DNA from: Galbula dea
Lineage: Eukaryota; Chordata; Aves; Piciformes; Galbulidae
NCBI GenBank assembly: GCA_013399015.1
Contig: VWZX01009101.1
Location: forward strand, 559,172 to 623,171
Length of the DNA: 64,000 bases
Direction: 5' to 3'
Shown here: positions 22,591 to 34,500 of the stretch, piece after piece
Position numbering within the stretch: the first letter of the stretch is position 1
How the letters are laid out: every line of letters begins with the position of its first letter
The notes under the pieces: generated by a model
What the model was told of the DNA's origin: nothing
Databases searched by the model: none
Seen by the model: only the letters and a program-made list of their open reading frames with translations
Position numbers and translations under genes: made by a program

Positions 22591-25500
22591 GTGAGAGGCG
22601 GCCGGGGTGGGACGGGACCCTCTCCGGGGCCTTCTGGGCTGGGGACCGCCCTCGGGGTCCTGGAGGGGTGACCCCGGGGCCGAGGTGCCGCGCTCACGAT
22701 GTATGGCGCCGGTGTGCCGGGCCTCCTGCTGCTCGGGGGTCCTTGGGCAGGAGGCACTGGGCCTAGGCCACGGGAGGGCAACAGCAGCGAGCGCCCAGGC
22801 CTGCGGTGGAGTGAGGTGGGAATAGGCTTTGCCGAGGTTACGAGAGGGCCCAGGAGCGCCTGACCCTCAGCCGGGAGGCACGGGTCGCGCCGGCGCCAGT
22901 GGCCATCGGGCCGAGGCTTGCTGGGCCCTACGCTGGCAGCACGGTTACAACGCGGGCTGGGCTGGTGATTCCGGAGGGATCTGCACCCCACAGCAGGGAC
23001 CGAGGACAGGGTGAGGGAGCCTCTGTCCTGTGAGGGCTGACAGGGTGCGTGGGTCTGTCCTGTGCATCTCAGGGGCAAGGTGTTGGGGTTAGGCTGCTGA
23101 AGCAGCAGGAGTCAGGGTTCATTGTCACCTGCAGCCCATTTTTTGTGGCTCATTTCCCATTGCTGAAGGAGAATTTGTTTCATTTCTTTGCTGGTGTAGA
23201 AAGTCCATCTCGTGGCTGAGTTTGGTTTCCCCTCCTTACACCTCAAGAGTAAGACTGAAAGTGTCTCCTTAATTTGGTTCTCACCATAAAACTAACCTGT
23301 TCTGCTCCTGTCTCCATCATATTCCTGGTTTTGGACTTCTGCTTATGTATTTGTTTTCATCGTGGCTAGGCTTCACGAACGAAGATTTGGGAAGGGCTCT
23401 ACCCACGTTTGTTGCAAGCCTGTTGGTGGCTAAAAAGGCCAATACGAGATCGGCATGAGCGGTCTCCTTCCTTGAGTATCTGTGGTCTTCTCCCAAGAGA
23501 ACATGCGTAAAGTGTGTGTCAGAAGAAGTGGTGGTTGAGAAACAAATGCAAAGAGATAAACCGAGTTCTGTATTGAGACAGAGGTTGGGCTAAGACCTGG
23601 ATCCCCCCAGTCCAGGACACTCTCATCTCAGGTCTTTATGTGTCACCTGTGTTCATGAACAAGTCAGTCTTTGCCTTTTTCACACCCCTGCTCTGGAGTT
23701 TTTGTTTTCATAAGTTCTTTTGAAATGAGAGCTCCATCCTGATGATGTTAGTCATTGTGAGTTGTGTGTGGAACTGTCAGAGGCATATGTGTCTTCCATT
23801 TAAATTTCTCATATGTTGTTCCTCTCATCCTTTGACCTGGAAGTTTTGCTGTAACTTAAGTGCAGGAATGAACCAGATGCTGCAGCACCTTGGGCAGGTG
23901 ATGAGACTGCATCTGATCTGTAGGTGGGGAACTTGAAAAGCAGAGAAGTTAAACGATTTTTGCATAATGTAAAGCACCTCTGACCTCAGGGAGCATTTCT
24001 GGCTCTGCAGTGTTCCATCACGGGACAGCAGCTGAGAGCAGAGTTCTGGAGATGTTGGGTAGGAGTCACCCCTACAGCAGAGCTGGGTCCTTGGTTCAGA
24101 TGTCAGGGCAGAGCCCCTCTAATGAGTTAACTTGCAGCTGCGTTCAATATCACGTCCTGGGCTCTAGGAGAGCTTTACAACCATCTTCATAGCTTCCACC
24201 TGGAGGAGGCTGCGTCCCAACACCCCCAAGCTCCTGCACTGCTTGGCCGTGGAGCTGTGGCTCTGGGCTGCCATCTGTTGAACTGCTGCAGCTTTGCCTT
24301 GGCAGGCTTGTCTTCACTAGGCAGAAATAATTAATCAGACTGCCCGGATCTTGTCTTTGTTATCTCCTGCCTCAGCCTCTCTGAATGGGAAATGCATCTT
24401 TAGTGGTGAAAACAAACATAATGCCCCTTTCTGAAGCCCTGCAGTGTACTCAGTGTTACCCAGGGATCGTGAGGGTATTGCTTAGTGAGGTGATGGTGCA
24501 AGCTGGGAGGGACTTGCTTGCCTTCTGTCTTCTGAGACACGAGTGCTGGTTTCTAAGAGAGGAAGATGGTGTTTCTTCTTCTCCACTGCCTCTCTCTTAT
24601 CTCTTTTTTGCATCTCCTAGGCACCTCTGAGGAGGTGGCTCCTCCCCTCCAGCAGAGCTTCATGATCCCCAAGAAGGAGATAAACATGGTATCTGACATG
24701 GCCAAGTGGAAACGCTCTCAGGTACGGCTCTGGGCTCAGGGCAGGCTGGGAAGTGCTTATTATGCTTCAGTGGCAGCCAGGTCTGGTCTGGGAACAGCCA
24801 CGAGGTAAAGCAGGTTTGGGCAAGTAATGGGAAGTGAATTGATTTGTGTTTTAAAGCAGAAGAGTCGCTGCCTTTTTGTAGGAAAATGAGTTGGCAGTGG
24901 GGTGTGGAGTCTGGCAGCCAAGTGTTCTGACAAAGGAGTGAGCCAGGGAGAGCCCAGAGGTTGAGAGTGACCAGAGATGCTTAAAAACTATTCCTGCCCC
25001 CTCACAACAAGCTAGATGAGAAGCTGGTAACTCTTTCATTCTGCCTAGCCTGCACATTATATCAGAACTGGATTTGCCCAGTGCTGTTTGAAGTCAGCCT
25101 AAACGTGGTCCTGCTGCCTGGCCCTCTAACAGCATCAGGCTGGGTTGGTTCCCGGGGCCTTTCCCACCTTGCAGGACTGGAAAGGGCTCTAGAGCTGAGG
25201 CCTTCAATTTCCTGGATGATTTTTGTTTACAGTAAGCATGGAGCTGGTGGAACAGGCAGGTTCTCCCCCCTCTGCCTCTGAGGGATTGGTGCGTTAGCCC
25301 AGACTTGTCCCACCTCTTAGGAGCAGGTTCTCACTTGCTGATTGATCTGTGATGGCTTAAAAGAAGCCTAAGTTATAGCCAGGTCTCAAGCAAACCTCTG
25401 AGTGCAGCTTCCTTTATTAAGGCCCCGGGGTTTAAGGACTTGCTCTGCTCAGGATTTCTGTGTGGGAGGGGCCTGAGGAGGGAGAGGTGGCAGTGTGCAG

Positions 25501-28500
25501 GTCTGGTGGCAGTGTGCAGGTCAGAGGCTTGCAGCTGTGGAGCTGCACAAGAGCAGAGCAGTGAGAGGTCTGGGCTGTCTCCCACTTCTCCACCATGCAA
25601 GAGCATGGGAGAAGAGTAGAAGGGGAAAGGGGAGATAACAGCACAGGTCTGGGAGAAGCAGTGCCAAGGAGGGTGTCTGGTCACAGCTGAGACTCTGCAG
25701 AGCAGAGGAGCTGGAATTTGACCAGCTCAGAGCAGAGTGGCGGGGAGGGTCAGGGTGAGCTGTTCGGAGGGTTGCCCTCGCGGTGATTTTTACAGCGATG
25801 CAGAGTTCTGTGTGCAGTCCCCACGTGCCTCTGAGGTCTGCCAAAGCCAGCAGAGACCTCTCAGGGTGTCTCCAAGAAGGCAGTGGTGTGTTTGGAGGAG
25901 GGTCCCCCCGTGTGTTAGTGCTGCCATGCCGTGTTGGTGCTCAGGCAGAGCGTGGGCGTTCACTGACCCCTGTGTGTTCGCAGGCGTATGCAGATTACAT
26001 GGGCTTCATCCTCACGCTGAACGAAGGGGTCAGGGGCAAGAAGCTGACCTGCCAGTACAAAGTTTCAGAGGTAGGAGAAGACCTTGGATCCCCTTGATCC
26101 TCCTGTTTCTCTCGTTTCTCCTTTTTTTCTCTCCTGGCTCTACAGTGAATAGTTCCAGACAAGGAGTGAGTTGGCAGCTTCTCTGGGAGCCAGGGAGAAT
26201 AAATGCGGTTGTGTTATGCTTGGGGAAGCAAATGTCAGCCTGTAGCCCTCCCTCCAGGATGCAGAGGCTCTGTCTGGGCTCTCTGAATGGGAAATCAAGC
26301 AAGTTACGAGAGGACAGAAGCTGCTGGTGAAAAGGACGTGTTTTAACCCTGTTTTCACAGTCTGGCTTCCACCAGTGATGTTTGTGGTGTCTGAACTGTT
26401 TCTCTTCTCCCACTGGCCTTTCACGGGACACTTGTCTCTCTGTCCCTGGGATTCCTTGTTGGCCACTTTTAGTGCCTGTTCCCCTTATCAGGACGTGATG
26501 AGATCGTTGGGAGACAGAGGGGAAGGGCAGGTGTCCTCCCTGGTGTTACTGCCTGGCCACAGCCACGCTCACTGCTGGTGGGAGGTCTGAGTGCTGCTGT
26601 GGTCTGCAGAGCATGTGTTGGCCACCAGCTTTGCTTCTGTGTTGCATGCTGGATTCCCCTCCCTTGTTCTGCTGTAATGAGATTCGTGGGTGCGTTTCCC
26701 TGTTGACAGTTATCATCCCTGTGCAAGAAAGCTGGGAGCAGTCTAGAAAGATCTAGGCACAACGGGAAGCAGACTGTGTCCTGGGTGATAGAGCTTCATT
26801 CTGGGGTGGGAAGGCAGCCTCCCATGATCTTTAACCCAGTCGTTGATGTTTGAAGCAGGTGTGTTCAGTCCAACCTTCCCTTGCAGGAGCCAGTGTGCGA
26901 ATGAGGAGCTTGTAGCTCATGGAGGGATCAGAGATGATGAGTCCCTCCCTAACAGGCTTTGTGTCCACCTTTTGTTCCTTCAGTCCAGTAGAAACTGCTG
27001 CCAAACGCTGCTCTTGCTTTCTGCTGTTTGCATTTCACCTTTGAGCTTTGTCTCTGTCCTGATCTCGGTCATTCCCAGCCATTCACAGAACAGTTCAAGG
27101 GAAACAAAGCATTAAAAATGAGGGGAAAAAAATCTCTTCTGTCAACCCCTTTGAGCTGTCAGCTAGCTAGAAACAGCTGTATCAGGGCTGAGTCCCGGCA
27201 GCAGATCCCTCTTGGAGTGAATGTTTTCTATCCACAGTCCCAGTCCAAGTGACAAACAAGAGACATGATTCTGACTGCTTGGGCAGTGGCAGGGAACGTG
27301 TCTCATTCCCCTGTGCTGAGCAGAGCAGAGGCCTGTGACTGGAGGCACAGGTGGAGCATCCCCAGGGCTGCCTTGTTGATGAGGTTGCCTGTTCAGGAGG
27401 GTTCGTTTGTAGATCAAACTGCTTATCTGTGCTTTTAAAGGCTCAGCCCCTTGAGGCCTCTGCTTGCATCTCTGCTCTGCTTTCTTTTCCTTTGCCTTAC
27501 CTGCTACTGATGTGCTTTTGTGCTGTCCCATCTTCCTCCCTGATCAAATGCTGGGGACACCTTCCTTTGGCAAATGACCTCCTGGAATCCTTTCTGCTGA
27601 GTTTGTATCCTCTCTGTGACTTACTGGTATTGCTTTGCCATGGCAAAAAAGGAAAGTGTGCTCTGCTCTGCAAGAGACAGCTTAATGGTTTGCAGAGCAG
27701 TGAGCATCCACAGCAAACTGTCTGCTGGAGCAACATCTGGATCCTTTGGGGGCTGAGCCCCTGCTGAGACTTGCTGAGCTTGCTCTGCTCTTACTGAAAA
27801 ATTGCATGGAGCTGTCTGGGGTTTTGCTGGAGGCATCTGACAAGTCCTGATAGCTGAGCTGTTGTTTAGGACTCTGGTGTAGACACCATGTCTGGCACAA
27901 GGTTGTGTGACTGATAGGCTGTGACCTGCCTCCTCCTCCTCCTCCTCCTAAAGGGAGTGCTTTTGGCCTGGGGATCCACGCAGCCGCTGCTGAGGCTGCA
28001 GCCTGGAGCAGCTTTTCAAAGCTGTGACTTTGATCAGGGGAGCAGTGCAGCAAGGAGGAGGTTAATTTTGGCCGTGCAAGGAGCAGACCTTCCCCTCAGA
28101 GAGCCTGCTGCACTGGGGGGGCAGAAACTGTCTGGTCCAGGAGGGAAATGGGGAAGCAGCAAATGCCCTGATTTTAGCATCTCCCCTCTCTGAGAGGGCC
28201 CGAGGAGCCCATAGGGGCAGGCTTGGTCCCCATGGGCAGCCTTGGCTGCTGTGATGCCTTCTCAGCACCTTTGCCTGCCTGGCCCCTGCTCTTGAGAGAT
28301 GCTGACAGGCCTCTGCTCTGCAGGAGGCTCTGTGGTTTGCCTTTGGGACCGGTGACAGACTCAGGGTCAAGGGGATGCAAAATCAGCACAACGAGAAAAG
28401 CAAGGAGAGCGGGGGGAGGCTGCCCTTGCTTTGATCACTGGGAAGGTAAAGCAAAAATAGAGCTTAAAAACCCAGCCAGGCAAAACAGGGCTGCAGTGGT

Positions 28501-31500
28501 GCTGATGGTTGTGTTCCCGTAAGTAAGCTCTCCTCTTCCCCTCCTCCTCCCGCTGCTGAGGTCAGCCCTGGATGTGCAAGTTTCCTCAGCTGGACAATAG
28601 GAAGCTGCTTCTTTTAGCCCCCTTTGAAAGGGCCTTGAGCCACAGCATTTAATTATTCATTGGTGTGGCTGAGCCAGCAGCTGGGTCCTGCTCTCCCCTG
28701 GTCCGTGGGGCTGGGCTTCTGAGTCCCTTTAAAGCAGGGGACTGGGGAAGGGGAGGTTTGGCCCCGGTGCTCCCCAAGGCCTGGGGGCAGGTCTGGGGAG
28801 GAGGAGGGAGCTGGTCCCTGCCAGCCGTCTGTCCAGGCAGCAGGGAGAGCTCGCCGAGAGGCGTCTGAAATACGGTGGCTGCTCCTAACGAGCTGCTGGT
28901 GCCCGCGGATAAATCACCAGCATAATTCAATTATTTAATGCAAGCCAGTGCCGGGGACTCTGCTGCTTAATTGGAGGGGAAAGCAGGAGCTGGGACTGAG
29001 CAGAGCTGGCTCTAGACCTGGCCTGGTGCAGTGGGGAGGTGATGGGTTCCTGCAGCGGTTTGGGCAGCAGGGAGGGGGAGTGAAGGGCATCGAGCTGCCT
29101 TAGTCAGCTTGAAGGTGGGGCACTGCTCCGGAGCTCCAGCCTGCAGCCTCACCAGGACACCCTGAGCTTCTTCCCCCACTCATGTCCCTTGGCTTTGGGT
29201 CCTTTGTGCTCCTCATGTGCCCAGGTCGTGTCCCATATGCCAGCCTCCAGCCTGTCTCAGTGGCCAAGCGACTGGGTCCCTCCCTCCAACAGCTCCTGCG
29301 TCCCCCTGGCTCATCCCACCGTGTCCTGGGGGTGGCACCTCGTGAGCCTTCCCTCCCTGTGGGAGGCTGTGTCTGCCAGGAGACCCTTCCTCCCGGGAGC
29401 AGAGAGCAAGGGAGTGATCCACTCCTGGTGCAGAGGCTCTGCCATTCCTGTCTCTTTCCCTGCTCCCTTCCACTGGCACTTCAAGGGCTGGAAACTTGCT
29501 GGGCTCGGCTGTTTCCTTGTCTCCCAGCAGGCAGTGTGAAGAATTGAACCTCAGCCCAGGAGACCAACCGGCTTCACACGGCCGATGCCTCCAGCAAAGT
29601 CAAAGCAGCGCTGCCGCTGCTGCTGTCCTCTTTGTCCCCTTGAAGGAGGAATCCCCTCTCGAGACAGAGGAGCCTACATTGCCCGGGGCCTGGCCAGCTG
29701 CTCTGGCAGCTGACTGCTCTCCAGATGCTTAGATTTGGGCAGGAAGACTCCCAAAGCCTCTGGCAGGCCTGACCAGTTGTCAGCAGAGCCTGCTACACCT
29801 GTTGGGAGCTGCTTGAAGTGCTGCCCGTGGTGTTGCCTCTTGGTGTGGGGGGTGTAGGTGTTCTTCAGCTGTATGGGCAAGGCAGGGAAGAGGCTGTGTG
29901 CCCTGGCCAGCCCTGGCTGTAACGGGCAGAGCAGTGTGAGACATCATGCTGTGTCACCTGCTGCACCTTCCTGTTCTTTGTGGTCACAGCAGTGCCTCCT
30001 CCAGTCACCCTCATACATCCTACAGAGTTTCCTCATTTTCTCCAGCACAGGGTGTAAGAAAAATGGCTCTGCTGCCTTGCTGCTGCATTGGTCTTCCCCA
30101 TTAGCTTTGTGTTTGTATTGAGACACTTCTCAGAGGCAAGAGCTTCTCGTGCTTATTCTGATGAGACCAGTGGTGGGCAAACCAGGCTGCCTCTTCCCCT
30201 GGGTAGCTTGTGTTTGGCCACATGCACTGGGTGTCCCTGGGCTGGAGCTGCAGAGGCAGCCTGGCTGCTATGAGTTTGAAGCAGCGGGGTTCATGGTGAG
30301 AAGGTTGACTTGCCTTTAGGCACTGCTCTGCTGGGTGCTATACAACACTAACACCAGCACTGCTAACCCTGAGACACTTCAGGACAAATGGGGCCTTGGG
30401 AAGGGTCTCTCCATCCCATCAGCAGCTACAGTGAGGATCTGGAGGAGGAGCTGTACTGGCTCCTGAGGAGGATGCAGGACCCTTTTGATGCTGAGCCTGA
30501 GTGTTGTGTTGGAGATCTCAAATGTGGAGCACTTCCCTGCTCCTCAGTCCTGTGTGCTCTGCAGCTAAAAGCCTGCTGTAGCTCTTCTCCCAGAGGTTTT
30601 AGAGCATGGTGCTGTTACAGCTCATGAAAGACTGTGTGGGCGACTGGAGAACCTGCCTCAGGCTGGGCTTTGTGCTGGGCTGTTCTTCTGAGGAGGAGGA
30701 TGATTTTCCTGGCCCCTCTGCACTTCAGGGTGGGTTGGCACATCCTGTTTCTGTGTGCCACCCTTGGGAAGGATGGTGTGGGCTTTAACAGCTCCAATCC
30801 AGGGCAGATGTCAGAGCCTGAGGAACTGCTTTGTTTCATGTCACTGTGACCCCTCATCTTCTGTGTCTCTGTAGCCCATTGAAAAGCTGGTGGCTCTTCT
30901 GAACACCCTTGACAGATGGATTGATGAAACCCCACCAGTGGATCAGCCTTCTCGCTTTGGGAACAAAGCCTTCAGGACCTGGTATGCCAAACTAGACCAG
31001 GTGAGCATGTCTGTCACATGTGGTGTTACCTGGGAGGTGCCTGGGAGGGTGGCTGAGTGGCTCTGGCACTGGGCAGCAGCCAAGCAGCCAAAGAGGAATT
31101 GCTTGGATAAGCTGTGAAGGATCCACCTCTTGATATGCATCACTTACCCCTGATCTGGTGCTGTCATCCTCTCTCCTGAGAGCATATGGCCCATGGAAAT
31201 GCTCTTGGCTGGGTCTCCAGGTTCTGGAGGAGCCATGAGGGCCCTCCAAGCCCAAGGAGCTCCTGCTTTGTAACTGCTCACTGGGTCTGCTAGCTGATGG
31301 GTGACAGAAAATCAGAGGAAGGCTGTGAGAGGACTTGACTTCGTTTGGCTCAGAGCACTGGCCCTGCTCTGAGCTCTGGAGGTGACACAGGCACAGTCCC
31401 AGCAGCAATGAGCTTACAGGTGCTCTGCTTTTGTCCTGGAGATGATCAGTAGCTGGCAGGGCTGATGTACTGGCATGGGGAAACTTTTTTTTTTCCTGCA

Positions 31501-34500
31501 TGGTATATGTGCCCTAGGTAAGTGTCAGGACAACCTCTCCCTGCACTGCTGACCTCCTCTCCCTGCATTGCTCTCTCTCTGGACATGACTTCTTCCAGAG
31601 GAGCATTTGCTCCTCTCTGCTGCTGGCTCTGGCCATTGCAGGAGTGCACCATTGCAGCTTCCACTCTGCAGCAGTGTCTGAGCAGAGGGCGACTTGTTCC
31701 TGGGAACTGTGACAGATCTGCACTCACTCAAGGGAGTCTTCTGTGTCTTTCAGGAGGCAGAAAAGTTGGTGGCAGCAGTGATTCCCAAGCATCTGGCTGA
31801 TGCTGTGCCAGAAGTGGCCGTGTACCTGAAGGAGTCGGTGGGGAACTCTACCCGCATCGACTACGGCACAGGTACCTGGGCCATGCAGGCTCTGCAGCCC
31901 CTTCTGCACTAAGCTGTAGGGGCTGCTTTGCTGTGTACAGCAGTCCTGCACCTGCTGATCTGCAGTAGGCACTTTAGAGGGATAAAATATCATTCCTTAA
32001 ATTGGAACTAGGGTGGGAACCAAGTGTGTGCTCAGTGGGAGGTGTCTTGAGATCTGCTGCTCCCTAGAAGCGACATCACTGCTTACTGAGGGACTTAGAA
32101 ACCTGAAGGCAGAAGCATTTTACACCTAAGGAGATAATGAATTGCAAGTTGAAGTAACCACACTGGCTCCAGTTAGACCTAAATGCAGAATCTTCTGCAT
32201 GCAGTGCTCCTCTGTCTGGAGGACAGGTGTGTCCTCACCAAAAGGCAGGATAGCAGGATGCTCTGGGTGCAAGGAGACAAGACTTTGGGCCTCGGCAGGG
32301 AGAGGAAGAGGAGGCCGTGGGTAAAAGGAGGAAGAACTGGAGGCTGTGCAGTGCTTGCCAGGAGAGCTGCAACTCGCTGGCACCAGGGGGAGTTGTTGCC
32401 TTTGGAAAGGGACACACGGACTGGGGTTTTGTCGGCTCGGGGATGGAGGTTCAGCCTTTCCTCCCCTTCTGGGTGTCCCAAGCCAGAGGCTCATGCCCTT
32501 GCTCACAGAGGCTAAACCATAGGTACACTGTCCCTGCACGGGGAGCTGCTGCTCTTGTGCTGTCCCTTCTTCTGTGGCAGCCTTGCTAACAGACATTTCT
32601 GGGTTTGCTGGTTGTTTTTTTCCTTGCTGGTAGCTGGAGGACCAAGCTGCTGATGCTCAGCCTAAGATCCCAGTATATTCTGGGACAGACTGTTCCCAGC
32701 AGTGCCATGGGATCTGCATCTTTCCAGCATGGAGATATTTTGGAAGCAGGAGGAAATCTGTTCAGCTGCAGATGTGAGATTCTCTCACATCCCCCTGGCA
32801 GGTTACTCTGTAGTGCTTCACTTCCCCTGCTGTGCCAAGCTCCTGGGAGAGGCCCTGCCTTGTTCCCAGCATGCCCAGTGTTGGAGCTGACTTTCCTAGG
32901 GAGATTCTTCTTTCCCAAAGTTAATAATCTCCTTAGGGATGCCTAGAAGGGATCTTTGGGAGGGGAAGGTGTGGTATGGGGAGAAATATTGCTAGTTCAT
33001 GGCATTAACGGGGGCTGTTGAGATGGGACTGTGGCTGCTGTGGTTTCTGAAGAGCTGTTGTGACCACAGCAAGGTTGTCATCAGGGGCACCAGTGTCATG
33101 TCTCTTCGTACCTTCCAACTCCAGGGCACGAGGCTGCATTTGCAGCCTTTCTCTGCTGCCTCTGCAAAGTCGGCGTGCTCCGGGTGGATGACCAGATGGC
33201 CATCGTCTTCAGAGTGTTCAACAGGTGAGCTGGGGAGGAGGAGGGCTGGAAGGGTTGGGCTGTCTGGGGTCAGGTCCCTGAAAGTGGCAGCAGCTTCTAG
33301 CTTACTGGGATGAGCGAGAGGTTGCTGCCTGTTCTGTGTGACAGACTCCTCCTGCAGCCTGGGTGGCTGCGCCCATTTCTCCCCTCACCCACATCCATTT
33401 GGGAGTAAGACTTGGTGAGAGCAGTTTCCTCCCAGGGAGTTAGCAAAGCAAGGGCCTTCTAGAAAGATCTGTATGTAGTGAGAGAACATGAGTGCTGAAG
33501 GGGTGCTGGCCTGGGGAGCAGGGCAGAGAAAACCGAAGAGAAATTGAGAGAGTTAGGAGGTAGATGTCCTTTTTAATGGAGTGTACCTGACCTGTTACAG
33601 CTGCCTCCTAAGGTGGTGGCAGCATTTTGTCTGTGAGAGGCTGAGTGTCTTTCTGGAAAGTCACTTGAGTTGAGTACAAGTTACTGAGCTCTGCAGAGGT
33701 GTGTGGGTGAAGTTTGTGCTTTGTGATAGATGGGAATATCTGATCTGAGAATCTAACATCTCTTCAGGCCTTCGCTGCTCCTCTAGATGTGCTTCCAGCC
33801 CAGGGGGTGGAATGGATGTTTGGAGGCCAGAGATCTGATCCCAGCTGTGTTGCTGTTGGGTGGCATGGGAACAATTTCCTTTGGTAGTACTTCCAGCTTT
33901 AGTTTTCCCACCTGAAAAGTGGAAGCAGTGGTTGTGCAAGGTGGAAAGCTTTGGGTTCTCTTGGAAGTTGTTGAGGGAGAGCAGTGTGAGTTTGCAAATA
34001 GCAGTGAGGGTGGGGGAAGGTCTGCACCAACATGACACTGCAGATAAGACAAACCCCTGCCACTTAATTTCTTAGTGAATTGACACCCCAACTTTAAAAG
34101 GTTCTGGTGTTTGCTGCTCTAGGTGCCATCAGGCTGCTTTCTGTGGCAAGGGAGCTGCCTGTATATTCTATGGACTGTGCTGTATTTGGGGATCCTGCTT
34201 GCAAGTGGTGCAGTTGTGCCCTTGTCTAGGCTAGTTCTTGTCCTCATGTAAGTCAGTGAAGAGAGGAGAAGGCCTTGTCTGGATCCTTGCTTCTCTGCTC
34301 TCAGGTACCTGGAAGTGATGAGAAGGCTCCAGAAGACCTACAGGATGGAACCTGCTGGCAGCCAGGGCGTCTGGGGCTTGGATGACTTCCAGTTCCTGCC
34401 TTTCATATGGGGCAGTTCCCAGCTGATAGGTACTAATAAAAACCTTCTCAAGTCCCAGCCTGCCCCCTGCCCTGTCTGTCTGGGTTGCAAAGATAATGGG

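Larger units (their letters stand above)
21450..23050. promoter_or_regulatory. CpG island and divergent CRAT/PTPA promoter
   Basis: CpG density rises sharply here and falls away on both sides. The island spans the CRAT start codon (22008, minus) and the PTPA start codon (22566, plus), only 557 bp apart and head to head. No TATA box is evident, as expected for a housekeeping CpG promoter. GC boxes occur (GGGGGCGGGGCT near 22109). YY1-like ATGGC motifs are numerous (listed separately). Transcription start sites cannot be fixed from sequence alone. Confidence 0.85.

Noticed and set aside
21978..23078. 366-codon open frame on the minus strand over the CRAT/PTPA promoter
   Set aside because: It lies in a CpG island where stops are rare, and its composition is Pro/Arg/Ser low complexity. 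It overlaps the true starts of CRAT and PTPA, and its reading across CRAT exon 1 is in a different frame from the protein.
26850..26890. Fragment of a CR1-type LINE
   Set aside because: A phrase resembling avian CR1 (CAGTCCAACCTTCCC) was noticed, but no flanking similarity or the terminal octamer-type repeat of CR1 was present.
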